DNA of 64,000 bases from Rubrivivax sp. (GTDB taxonomy: Bacteria; Pseudomonadota; Gammaproteobacteria; Burkholderiales; Burkholderiaceae_C): assembly GCA_016707445.1 (NCBI GenBank), contig JADJHR010000007.1:186001-250000 (forward strand). The letters run 5' to 3'. This document shows positions 24,505 through 35,521 of the stretch, piece after piece; position 1 is the first letter of the stretch, and every line of letters starts with the position of its first letter. The position numbers and the translations under genes were made by a program. The notes below the pieces were generated by a model. It saw only the letters and a program-made list of their open reading frames with translations, was not told the origin of the DNA and made no database searches.

Positions 24505-26151
24505 TCAGTCGTAAGGCGTGCCGCTGCTGCGCGGCTCCCGCGTCAGCACGGTCGGGAAGCTCACCGGCAGCGCCTCGGGGTAGTCGCGGCTGTAGTGCAG
24601 GCCGCGGCTTTCGTGGCGGCGCAGCGCCGAGCGCACGATCAGCTCGGCGCAGTCCACCAGGTTGCGCAGTTCCAGCAGGTCGCGCGTGACGCGGAAGTTG
24701 GCGTAGTAGTCGTCGATCTCGGTGCGCAGCAGCCGGATGCGGTGCAAAGCCCGCTCCAGCCGCTTGGTGGTGCGCACGATGCCAACGAAGTTCCACATCA
24801 GCAGCCGCAGTTCGTCCCAGTTGTGGCTGATCACCACCTGCTCGTCGGCGTCCTCGACCTGGCTCTCGTCCCAGGCCGGCAGCGCCGGCGCCGGACCGGG
24901 CACTGACGCGGCGATGTGGGCGGCACAGGTCCGCCCCAGCACCACACATTCCAGCAGCGAGTTGCTGGCCAGCCGGTTGGCGCCGTGCAGGCCGGTGTAG
25001 GTGGCTTCGCCGACGGCATACAGGCCGTGCAGGTCGGTGCGGCCGTCGAGGTCGGTGACCACACCGCCGCAGGTGTAGTGCGCTGCCGGCACCACCGGAA
25101 TCGGTGCGCGCGCGATGTCGATGCCACGCGCCAGGCAGCGCGCATGGATGGTCGGGAAATGCTCGACTTCAGAAAGTCTTCACCGCGCTCGGCAACGATC
25201 GGCCGTGCGTCCAGCCAGACATGGTCCAGGCCATGCTTCTTCATCTCGAAGTCGATCGCACGCGCCACGATGTCGCGCGGCGCCAGTTCCAGCCGCGCGT
25301 CATGGACGGCCATGAAACGCTCCGCCCAGGCCCTGGCCCGACTGGGCAGGCGCAGGTGCGCGCCCTCGCCGCGCAGCGCCTCGGTGATCAGGAAGCTGCG
25401 CTCCTGCGGGTGGTACAGGCAGGTCGGGTGGAACTGGATGAACTCCATGTTGCCGACGCGGCAGCCGGCGCGCCAGGCCATCGCGATGCCGTCGCCGGTG
25501 GCGGTGTCGGGGTTGCTGGTGTAGCGGTAGACCTTGCCGACGCCGCCGGTGGCCAGCACCACCGCCGACGCCGCCAGCGTCTCGACACGCCGGCGGTCGA
25601 TGTCGAGCGCATAGACGCCGTAGCAACGCGGCGGCTCGGCGCTGCAGGTGGCGCGAGGTGATCAGGTCCAGCGCCATCCAGCGCTGGCGCAGCGTGATGT
25701 TGGGGTGCGCCTGCGCGCGGGCCAGCAGCGCATCGTGGATGGCCTTGCCCGTGGCATCGGCGGCATGCGCGATGCGCCGCACGGCATGGCCGCCTTCGCG
25801 CGTCAGGTGCAGGCCCAGCGGCCCGCCCGGATCGGGCGAGAACGGCACACCGGCCTGCACCAGCCACTGCACGGCGGCCGCGCTGTGGCTGGCAATGAAG
25901 CGCGCCGTGTGCTCGTCGACCAGACCGGCGCCGGCGTCCAGCGTGTCGCGCACATGCGATTCGATGCTGTCGTCACTGCCCAGCACCCCGACGATCCCGC
26001 CCTGGGCCCAGTTGGTGGCACTTTCAGCCAGTTCGCGCTTGGCCAGCACGACCACGGTACGGCGGTCGGCCAGCTCCAGGGCGACGGTCAGGCCAGCCAG
26101 ACCGGCACCGACGATGACCACCGGGGCCGGGCTCGAAATTGCTGCAGTCAT
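24505..26151 (-). pseudogene. nadB: L-aspartate oxidase NadB with two frameshifts
   Basis: NadB oxidises L-aspartate to iminoaspartate for NadA. The FAD-binding head VVIVGAGLAGLTVALELADR is in the first frame. After LDLITSRHLQ (near 25637-25645) the frame must shift to continue as PPRCYGVYALDIDRR and MVLATGGVGKVYRYTSNPDT. After GERGEDFLK (near 25160-25170) it must shift again to EHFPTIHARC, PVVPAAHYTCGG and the end. Both look like single missing bases. The complete domain set is otherwise there: HPTCLY, LAPRDIVARAI and GLHGANRLASNSLLE. Start ATG at 26151. With nadA intact, sequence error should be considered before gene loss. Confidence 0.9.
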
Positions 26152-26255
26152 GATGGTGGCGGCCTTGCGACCGCATGAAATGAGGGGATAACGTTGATGC
26201 AAGGCGACATTCGGGGTGTTGCTCCGGTCGCCACGGCTGCCGCCTTGCGCCTATC

Positions 26256-27446
26256 ATGCCCGAGCACACCATGCCCTACTCCACGCCTTACCCCCCCGCA
26301 GAGCCCCACCGCCCCAGCCGCGACGAGTTGAGCGCGCCGGCGACCCAGATCGTGCGCGACCGCGAGGCCTACCTGGGTCAGAGTCGTGAACTCGGCCGCC
26401 GCCTGAGCGACGATCAGTACGAGTTGTTCGTCGGCGAAGACCCGGCGGCGGCCCTGCAGCGTGAGTTCGAGAAACTCAAGCCCCAGTTCATCGCGCTGCA
26501 CGACGTGGGCACCAGTTCGTCGCTGCGGCTGCTGCAGTCCAGGGCAACGGGCCAGTCCAAGGTGATGCGGCTGTCGGTGCGCCGCCAGGGCCATGGTGTG
26601 CCGCTGGCGACCCTGCAGTTCGTCGAAATCACCGGGTCGGACGGCTCGACGCTGCGTGTGTACAGCACCGACATCGACGCCGACACCCAATCGCGGCACT
26701 CAATCGCGCGCGTCCTCGTGTCCCATGCCCGGTTGTCGGTGCTGCTGTTCGGCGACCTGCCCGCGCATGCGCTGGCCGGCAGCATGCAACCGCTGGTCGA
26801 GGCGGCTGGACAGGTGCACTGGACCAATCGCAACCTGCTGATGATTCCGCTGGGCGCACCGGCGCCGCTGAACAGCTATGTCAAGGTGTTTGGCGCCATG
26901 CAGGTGCAGGTCAACGTGGCGCCGCGCGTGGCGCGCGCCACCGACGCCTGGTCATTCATCGGCAGCACATGGAACCAGCTCGAAAGCGTGCGGGCTGAAC
27001 CCGACTTTGCAGCCACCGTCGAAAGCCAGCGCGACGATGCCCACGCACCCACCGAGCCGATGGGCCTGGCGCGCGACCGACCCGAGGTGGCAGCGTCGAT
27101 CAACTGGTTCGAGTACGTTCAGCGCTGTGCCAGTGTGAAGGGCATGATCAGCTGTTGCGTGTTCGACCGCTGCAACGGCCAGGCGCTGGCCCATGCCGGC
27201 GGCCGACCGCCGGCCGAGGTGCTGCAGGCGCTGGGTGAACGGCTGCTGCTGACCACCAGCGAGATGGGCGCGATGATGGGCACCGGCACGCAGGTGCTGG
27301 AAGCCACTGTCAGCTACCCCACACACCACCTGCTGCTGCGCGCGCTGCCACGCCAGCCGGGGGTGGTGCTGCACGCGGTGCTCGACGCCGCCACCGGCAA
27401 CATCGCGCTGGCGCGCGTGCAGCTGCAGCGCTTGGACCCGCAGTAG
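26256..27446 (+). CDS. Unknown protein with roadblock-like C-terminal domain
   Basis: 396 residues, no signal peptide or membrane helix. The N-terminal 260 residues are not recognised. They include LQREFEKLKPQFIALHDVGT and RLSVRRQGHGVPLATLQFVE. The last 110 residues (VQRCASVKGMISCCVFDR, EVLQALGERLLLTTSEMG, HHLLLRALPRQPGVVLHAVL) look like a Roadblock/LC7 fold of the kind that pairs with small GTPases. The start could also be the ATG at 26271. No operon partner is adjacent. Confidence 0.6.
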   Translation: MPEHTMPYSTPYPPAEPHRPSRDELSAPATQIVRDREAYLGQSRELGRRLSDDQYELFVGEDPAAALQREFEKLKPQFIALHDVGTSSSLRLLQSRATGQSKVMRLSVRRQGHGVPLATLQFVEITGSDGSTLRVYSTDIDADTQSRHSIARVLVSHARLSVLLFGDLPAHALAGSMQPLVEAAGQVHWTNRNLLMIPLGAPAPLNSYVKVFGAMQVQVNVAPRVARATDAWSFIGSTWNQLESVRAEPDFAATVESQRDDAHAPTEPMGLARDRPEVAASINWFEYVQRCASVKGMISCCVFDRCNGQALAHAGGRPPAEVLQALGERLLLTTSEMGAMMGTGTQVLEATVSYPTHHLLLRALPRQPGVVLHAVLDAATGNIALARVQLQRLDPQ

Positions 27447-27530
27447 CCGCTGGCCCCGCCAGCGATCGGCTTTCTTCGAGCCCCAGCCGCGCGCTCGGCC
27501 CCCTGGGCGGAGGCGGCCGCGGCCGCCGCC

Positions 27531-30125
<2,595 letters not shown>

Positions 30126-30150
30126 GGTTTGGATCCTCCGGACTACAGGC

Positions 30151-30222
30151 GAAGTGAGGTGCCGCGCTCGAGATTTCAAGACTGGGGCGGCCAGTATCGG
30201 CGGCTGCCTTGCGCAGCGTCAA
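30151..30222 (-). promoter_or_regulatory. Candidate sigma-70 and sigma-32 promoters of clpB
   Basis: Leftwards there is TTGACG at 30222-30217, an 18-bp spacer and GATACT at 30198-30193 (sigma-70-like). Overlapping downstream is CTTGAA at 30180-30175 and CACCTCAC at about 30161-30154, resembling the CTTGAA...CCCCAT heat-shock promoter. Both fit a heat-inducible gene with basal expression; spacing and match are approximate. Confidence 0.45.
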
Positions 30223-30255
30223 GGGCAGGCGCTGCACGGCGGCTGCGCCGCAGCT

Positions 30256-31491
30256 TCACTCGATCGCTTCGTCCCTCTCGCCTTGCTCGTACAGGCATTC
30301 TCTGCCCAGCTGATCCTGGCAGAGCTCGGCCGTCCAGGGCAGCATCAGCGAACCGCAGCGCGCATCGCGATACAGGCGTTCCAGCGGCAGCGTCTTGAGC
30401 AGGCTCTGGCCGCCACAGGTGCGCACCGCCAACGCGGCCAGCGCCTGCGCGTTTTCCATGATGCTGTAGTGCGCGGCGTACAGCCGCATGCGCGTGTCCT
30501 TGTCGGGATCGACCTGGGCGTCGCGCGCGCTCTGCAGGAACAGCGCCCGCGTCTGCTCGAGCCGGATGCGCATGTCGGCCACCGCGATCTGCTTGGTCGG
30601 GTACATGCGGCGCTTGACCGGTGGCATGCCCGGCAGCTCGGCACGCAGGAACTGCACCGTGAAGTCGTAAGCCGCCTGCGCGATGCCCATGTAGGTGGCC
30701 GACAAGGTGGCGAACATGTGCGGAAAGCGCGACGCCGCCTGCACGTACAGGCCCTCGGGCAGCAGCCGTGCGCTGGCGGGCACGAACACGTCCTTGAACA
30801 GCAGGGTGCGGCTGGCTGTGCCGCGCATGCCCAGTGCATCCCAGTCGCCGGCCACAGCCACGCCAGGGGCCTGTGCGTCCACCGCCAGGTACAGCGTGTC
30901 GCGCGGCGTGGCGCCGGGGGTGTCCAGCGTGCACAGCACGCCGTAGAAGTCGGCCGCGCCGGCCAGCGAGGCAAAGATCTTCTTGCCGTTGACGATGTAG
31001 CCGCCATCGACGCGGTGCGCCAGCGTGCCCCAGGGCGCCTTGCCGGCGGCCGCGGCGCCGCCTTCGCTGAACGACTGTGAATAGACCTTGCCGCCGTCGA
31101 CGATGTTGGCGTACAGCTGCCGCCGGTTGCTGTCGTGATCGCTGCGCTGGGCCGGTGTCATGACCAGCGCGTCGGCAATGAAGCTGGTCCACAGGCTCGA
31201 GCAGACATGCATGTTGTACGACAGCGCAGTGGCACCGCAATGGCGGCCGATCTCAGCAGCCACCAGCACGTAGGTGGCGAAGTCGGCACCCAGCCCGCCA
31301 TGCTCGAGCGGCACGCAGATCTTCAGCAGGCCGGCGCGACGCAGGTCTTCATAGTTCTCGAACGGAAAAGTGGCTTCGCTGTCGTGGCGTGCCGCCCGCG
31401 GCGCGAAGTTCTCGCGCCCGAGCGTGACGGCCAGCTCGATCAGCTGGCGCTGCTGCGTGCTCAACCAGGTGGTGGCGCCGGCAATGTGCAT
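30256..31491 (-). CDS. Acyl-CoA dehydrogenase-fold flavoprotein
   Basis: 411 residues. The N-terminal helical domain is followed by GGLGADFATYVLVAAEIGRH, a beta domain with YIVNGKKIFASLAGAADFYG and LGMRGTASRTLLFKDVFVPA, and a C-terminal helical domain with QIAVADMRIRLEQTRALFLQ and RTCGGQSLLKTLPLERLYRD, as in acyl-CoA dehydrogenases and two-component FMNH2-dependent monooxygenases built on the same fold. The last turn lacks a clearly placed catalytic Glu. A flavin reductase gene lies 79 bp downstream of its start side, so a monooxygenase role is possible. Confidence 0.8.
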   Translation of the reverse strand: MHIAGATTWLSTQQRQLIELAVTLGRENFAPRAARHDSEATFPFENYEDLRRAGLLKICVPLEHGGLGADFATYVLVAAEIGRHCGATALSYNMHVCSSLWTSFIADALVMTPAQRSDHDSNRRQLYANIVDGGKVYSQSFSEGGAAAAGKAPWGTLAHRVDGGYIVNGKKIFASLAGAADFYGVLCTLDTPGATPRDTLYLAVDAQAPGVAVAGDWDALGMRGTASRTLLFKDVFVPASARLLPEGLYVQAASRFPHMFATLSATYMGIAQAAYDFTVQFLRAELPGMPPVKRRMYPTKQIAVADMRIRLEQTRALFLQSARDAQVDPDKDTRMRLYAAHYSIMENAQALAALAVRTCGGQSLLKTLPLERLYRDARCGSLMLPWTAELCQDQLGRECLYEQGERDEAIE

Positions 31492-31570
31492 GGCTGTACC
31501 CTCAGGTGCAAGGATCCGAAATGCATGCCGCGCTTGCAGTGCCGCGGCACGTCGGACGGGCCCGGCGTGG

Positions 31571-32065
31571 TCACAGCACCTCGCCGAGCATGCGGTAGTG
31601 GCCGGCCTGGAACAGCAGCGGCGGAACGGCTGCTTCGCTCAGTGCCAGCACGCGTCCGACGAACAGCACGTGGTCACCCGCGCGCTGCTGCGAAACCCGC
31701 TCGCACTCGAACACCGCGGCGCAACCCGCCAGTACAGGCACGCCGCCGTCCCCGGCGCCCCAGGGGCCGTCGCTGAACTTGTCGTCGACCGCCGACGCGA
31801 AGCGGCGTGACAGTTCCAGCTGCGCCTCGCCCAGCACGTTGACGGCGAAGCGCGCCGACGATTCAAAAACCGGCAGGCTGGGGCTGCTGACACGCAGCGA
31901 CCACAGCACCAGCGGTGGATCGAGCGACAGCGAGTTGAAGGAATTGGCGGTCAGGCCGACCGGCTGGCCGTGGTTATCCACCGTGGTGATGATGGTCACG
32001 CCGGTGGCAAAGCGACCCAGCGCATGGCGCAAGGTACGCGAGTCGAAATCGGAGACCAGGGCCAT
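31571..32065 (-). CDS. Flavin reductase-like protein (FMN-binding)
   Basis: 164 residues of the flavin reductase family: LRHALGRFATGVTIITTV, GLTANSFNSLSLDPPLVLWS, FAVNVLGEAQLELSRRFAS and DHVLFVGRVLAL. Such proteins reduce FMN or FAD with NAD(P)H for a partner monooxygenase. It is upstream of the acyl-CoA dehydrogenase-like gene, same strand, which makes that protein its likely partner. Confidence 0.88.
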   Translation of the reverse strand: MALVSDFDSRTLRHALGRFATGVTIITTVDNHGQPVGLTANSFNSLSLDPPLVLWSLRVSSPSLPVFESSARFAVNVLGEAQLELSRRFASAVDDKFSDGPWGAGDGGVPVLAGCAAVFECERVSQQRAGDHVLFVGRVLALSEAAVPPLLFQAGHYRMLGEVL

Positions 32066-32084
32066 CGGGCCGATTCACTCCGGC

Positions 32085-32570
32085 TCAGGCATTCGAGGCA
32101 GAGATGCCCCAACGCGCCAGTGCCGCGTCGTCGGCCACGCGCGCATCGACCCAGTGCGCACCGGCGGGCGTGCTTTCCTTCTTCCAGAACGGTGCCTGCG
32201 TCTTCAGGTAGTCCATCAGGAACTCACAGGCCTGGAAGGCCTGGCCGCGGTGGGCCGAACTGACGGCCACCAGCACGATCTGGTCGCAGGGCAACAGCAG
32301 CCCGACGCGGTGCACCACGCGCGCGGCGCGAATGTCGAAGCGCATCATCGCCGCATCGATCATGGCCTCGATGGCCTTCTCAGTCATGCCGGGGTAATGC
32401 TCCAGCTCGAGTGTGCCGACCTCACCCGCGGTACCGAGGTTGCGGTCGCGCACGGTGCCGATGAAGCTGGCCACCGCACCCACCGCCGGGTCGTCGACGC
32501 GCAACGCCGCCACCTCGGTGGAGAGGTCGAAATCCCCGCTCTGGATGCGAACGCGAGGCTGGCGGATCAT
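32085..32570 (-). CDS. moaE: Molybdopterin synthase large subunit MoaE
   Basis: MoaE converts precursor Z to molybdopterin with sulfur carried by MoaD. 161 residues: VASFIGTVRDRN, LELEHYPGMTEKAIEAMIDA, VVHRVGLLLPCDQIVLVAV, HRGQAFQACEFLMDYLKT and the active-site lysine region PFWKKE. It follows moaD by 28 bases in the moeA-moaD-moaE run. Confidence 0.96.
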   Translation of the reverse strand: MIRQPRVRIQSGDFDLSTEVAALRVDDPAVGAVASFIGTVRDRNLGTAGEVGTLELEHYPGMTEKAIEAMIDAAMMRFDIRAARVVHRVGLLLPCDQIVLVAVSSAHRGQAFQACEFLMDYLKTQAPFWKKESTPAGAHWVDARVADDAALARWGISASNA

Positions 32571-32598
32571 GGCCGGGACGATTGTGGCACCGGCGCCT

Positions 32599-32853
32599 TC
32601 AGCCGCCGGTGACCGGGGGGAAGAACGCGACCTCGGCGCCGTCTGGCACCGGGCTGGATTCGTCGACCATCACCTGGTTGAGTGCACAGCGCACGGCACG
32701 TCCGCGCGCCAGCACCTGGGCATGAATGCCGCCACGCGCGATCAGCCGATCGCGCAGTTGCCCCAGGCTGCTGCCGGCCTCGAGGTCGACCTCTTCACCC
32801 GGCCCCAGGGCTTCGCGCAGCGACGCGAAAAAGCGCAGCCGAACCTTCATCAT
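32599..32853 (-). CDS. moaD: Molybdopterin synthase sulfur carrier MoaD
   Basis: 84 residues, ubiquitin-like, beginning MMKVRLRFFASLREALG and ending in the conserved Gly-Gly (FFPPVTGG) that carries thiocarboxylate sulfur to MoaE. The start overlaps the moeA stop by ATGA. Confidence 0.95.
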   Translation of the reverse strand: MMKVRLRFFASLREALGPGEEVDLEAGSSLGQLRDRLIARGGIHAQVLARGRAVRCALNQVMVDESSPVPDGAEVAFFPPVTGG

Positions 32854-34097
32854 CGCCCCAGCAGTTCGGCGAACGGCAGAAAACGCACGCTGTCACCGCG
32901 CTGGATGACCTGCCCGGCCGGGTTGTCGACCAGGCCATCGCCCCACACCGCCGAGGTCAGCACGCCCGAGCTCTGGTTGCCAAACAGCGTCAGTGCGCCT
33001 TCGGCAGTCAACCGCACCCGCAGAAACTCGCGCCGGCGGTCGGCCCGCGGCCAGTCGAAATCAGCGCGCAGCTGCAGCGCCTGCGGCAACTCACCGCTGC
33101 CACCCTGCATCACGCGCAGCACCGGCGACACCGCGAGCAGAAAGTTGACGAAGGTCGACACCGGGTTGCCGGGCAGGCCGACGAACACCGCGGACGAGCG
33201 GTCGGCGCGCCGCACGCCACCGAAGGCCAGTGGCTTGCCCGGCTTGATCGCAACCTGCCAGTTCTCGATCCAGCCCAGCGACTGCACCGCCGGGCGCAGG
33301 TGGTCCTCTTCGCCGGCCGAGACACCGCCCGAGGTGAGGATCAGGTCGTTGCCGGCCGCCGCACGGCGCAGGGCGTCGCAGGTGGCGTCTAGCCGGTCGG
33401 GGACGATGCCCAGGTCGACCACCTCGCAGCCCGCGGCCTGCAGCAGGCCGCGCAGCATGAAGCGGTTGGAGTTGTAGATCGCACCGGGTTTCAGCGGCTG
33501 ACCGGGCATCACGAGTTCGTCGCCGGTGGAAAAGACCGCCACCCGCGGGCGTCGGCAGACGCTCAACGTGGCCGCGCCCACCGACGCTGCCAGCCCCAGC
33601 GCCTGCGGGCTCAGCCGGATGCCCGGCTGCAACACGGTGGATCCGCGCGTCACATCCTCGCCGCGGCGCCGGATCCATTGCCCCGCGCGCGGCACCGTGT
33701 TCACGCGCACAAGGCCCAGGCCGTCGCCCGGCAGGGCCTCGCATTGCTCCTGCATCACCACCGCGCTGGCGCCGGGCGGCAGCTGGGCGCCAGTGAAGAT
33801 GCGCGCCGCCGTGCCGCGTGCCAGGGCCTGGCCGACCACGCCGGCCGGGATGCGCTGCAGCACCGGCAGCACCGCGCCTTCGGCCGTCACGTCGTCGGCA
33901 TGAAGTGCATAACCGTCCATCGAAGTGTTGTCCTCGGGCGGCACGTCGAGCGCGCTGTGCACAGCCTCGGTCAGCATGCGGCCCAGGGCGTCGAAGGTCG
34001 ACAGGGTCTCGCGCTCGGCGATCGCGTGCTCATGCGCGCCAGCCAGCAGCCGCGACATGACCTCGTCGAGCGTCAGCAGGGGGCGGTGGTCTGCCAT
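32850..34097 (-). CDS. moeA: Molybdopterin molybdenumtransferase MoeA
   Basis: MoeA inserts molybdenum into adenylated molybdopterin. 415 residues from the ATG at 34097: LLTLDEVMSRLLA, PPEDNTSMDGYALHADD, RIFTGAQLPPGASAVVMQEQ, VAVFSTGDELV, GAIYNSNRFML and LTSGGVSAGEEDH. The reading frame stays open further upstream into thrC, but that part is not real. It starts 14 bases after the thrC stop. Confidence 0.96.
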   Translation of the reverse strand: MADHRPLLTLDEVMSRLLAGAHEHAIAERETLSTFDALGRMLTEAVHSALDVPPEDNTSMDGYALHADDVTAEGAVLPVLQRIPAGVVGQALARGTAARIFTGAQLPPGASAVVMQEQCEALPGDGLGLVRVNTVPRAGQWIRRRGEDVTRGSTVLQPGIRLSPQALGLAASVGAATLSVCRRPRVAVFSTGDELVMPGQPLKPGAIYNSNRFMLRGLLQAAGCEVVDLGIVPDRLDATCDALRRAAAGNDLILTSGGVSAGEEDHLRPAVQSLGWIENWQVAIKPGKPLAFGGVRRADRSSAVFVGLPGNPVSTFVNFLLAVSPVLRVMQGGSGELPQALQLRADFDWPRADRRREFLRVRLTAEGALTLFGNQSSGVLTSAVWGDGLVDNPAGQVIQRGDSVRFLPFAELLGR

Positions 34098-34111
34098 GTC
34101 GATTTGCGCAC

Positions 34112-35521
34112 TCAGTTGAGGTGGGTTTCGATGTAACGCTTGACCGCGACGGCATCGACCGGCAACACCGTGAAGCGCCGGGGCAACTGCTCGATGCCCT
34201 GCAGTGCGGCCGGGCGCTCGGGCGCGCGCCCCAGCGCCTCGTGGATGGTGTCGGCAAACTTGGCCGGCAAAGCGGTCTCCAGCACCAGCATCGGCACACC
34301 GGGGCGCAGGTGCTGGCGCGCCACCTTCAGGCCGTCGGCGGTGTGGGTGTCGATCATCACGCCCAGGCGCTGCCAGGTGTCGCGGATGGTGGCCACACGG
34401 TCGGCATGCGTGCTGCTGCCGGAGACGAAACCGAACTGCGCCGCCGGGGCGAACTCGGCCGCCGTCAAGGTGAAGCCGCCCTGCTTCGCCAGCTGTGGCC
34501 CGAACAGATCGGCCGTGCGCGCCGCGTCGCGGTTCAGCAGGTCGAACACGAAGCGCTCGAAGTTGCTGGCCTTGCTGATGTCCATCGACGGGCTGCTGGT
34601 CTCGAAGGTCTCGGCGCTGGCGCGCACGCGGTAGCGGCCACTGCGGAAGAACTCGTCGAGCACCTTGTTCTCGTTGGTGGCCAGCACCAGGCGATCGATC
34701 GGCAGCCCCATGCAGCGGGCCACGTGGCCGGCGCAGATGTTGCCGAAGTTGCCCGACGGCACGGCAAAGCTGACCTTCTGCGCGTTGTTCGTGGTCGCCT
34801 GCAAGTAGCCGGCGAAGTAGTACACCACCTGGGCCAGCAGCCGTGCCCAATTGATCGAGTTGACGGTGCCGATGCGGTGTCGTCGCTTGAAATCGAGGTC
34901 GCTGCTGACGGCCTTAACGATGTCCTGGCAGTCGTCGAACACACCTTCGATGCACAGGTTGTGGATGTTGGCGTCGGTCAGACTGAACATCTGCGCCTGC
35001 TGAAACGGGCTCATGCGACCGTGCGGCGACAACATGAACACGCGCACGCCCTTCTTGCCGCGCATCGCATATTCGGCCGCGCTGCCGGTGTCGCCGCTGG
35101 TGGCACCCAGGATGTTCAGCGTCTGGCCGCGCCGGTCCAGTTCGTACTCGAACAGGTTGCCCAGCAACTGCATCGCCATGTCCTTGAAGGCCAGCGTTGG
35201 GCCGTTCGACAAGGCTTGCAGGAAAACGCCTTCGTCCAGCGGCTTCAGCGGCGTGATCTGTCGCGAGCCGAAGGTGCGCTCGGTGTAGGTGGCCTCGCAC
35301 AGCCGTCGCAGGTCGGCGGCCGGAATGTCGTCGATGTAGAGCGACAGGATCTCGAACGCCAGCTCGGCATAGCGCAGGCCGCGCCAGCGCGTCAGCGTCG
35401 CATCGTCAATGCTCGGGTACGACGCCGGCAGGTACAAGCCGCCGTCGGGTGCCAGGCCTTCGAGCAGGATGTCGCAGAAGCCGCGTGGCGTGGCGTCGCC
35501 GCGGGTGCTGATGTACTTCAA
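34112..35521 (-). CDS. thrC: Threonine synthase
   Basis: ThrC converts O-phosphohomoserine to threonine with PLP. 469 residues: MKYISTRGDATPRGFCDIL, GLAPDGGLYLPASYP, the PLP lysine region NGPTLAFKDMAMQLLG, GATSGDTGSAAEYAMRG and FAVPSGNFGNICAGHVA. The start is a TTG at 35521 that overlaps the hom stop by TTGA, a coupled start. Part of the alaA-hom-thrC-moeA-moaD-moaE run. Confidence 0.97.
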   Translation of the reverse strand: MKYISTRGDATPRGFCDILLEGLAPDGGLYLPASYPSIDDATLTRWRGLRYAELAFEILSLYIDDIPAADLRRLCEATYTERTFGSRQITPLKPLDEGVFLQALSNGPTLAFKDMAMQLLGNLFEYELDRRGQTLNILGATSGDTGSAAEYAMRGKKGVRVFMLSPHGRMSPFQQAQMFSLTDANIHNLCIEGVFDDCQDIVKAVSSDLDFKRRHRIGTVNSINWARLLAQVVYYFAGYLQATTNNAQKVSFAVPSGNFGNICAGHVARCMGLPIDRLVLATNENKVLDEFFRSGRYRVRASAETFETSSPSMDISKASNFERFVFDLLNRDAARTADLFGPQLAKQGGFTLTAAEFAPAAQFGFVSGSSTHADRVATIRDTWQRLGVMIDTHTADGLKVARQHLRPGVPMLVLETALPAKFADTIHEALGRAPERPAALQGIEQLPRRFTVLPVDAVAVKRYIETHLN

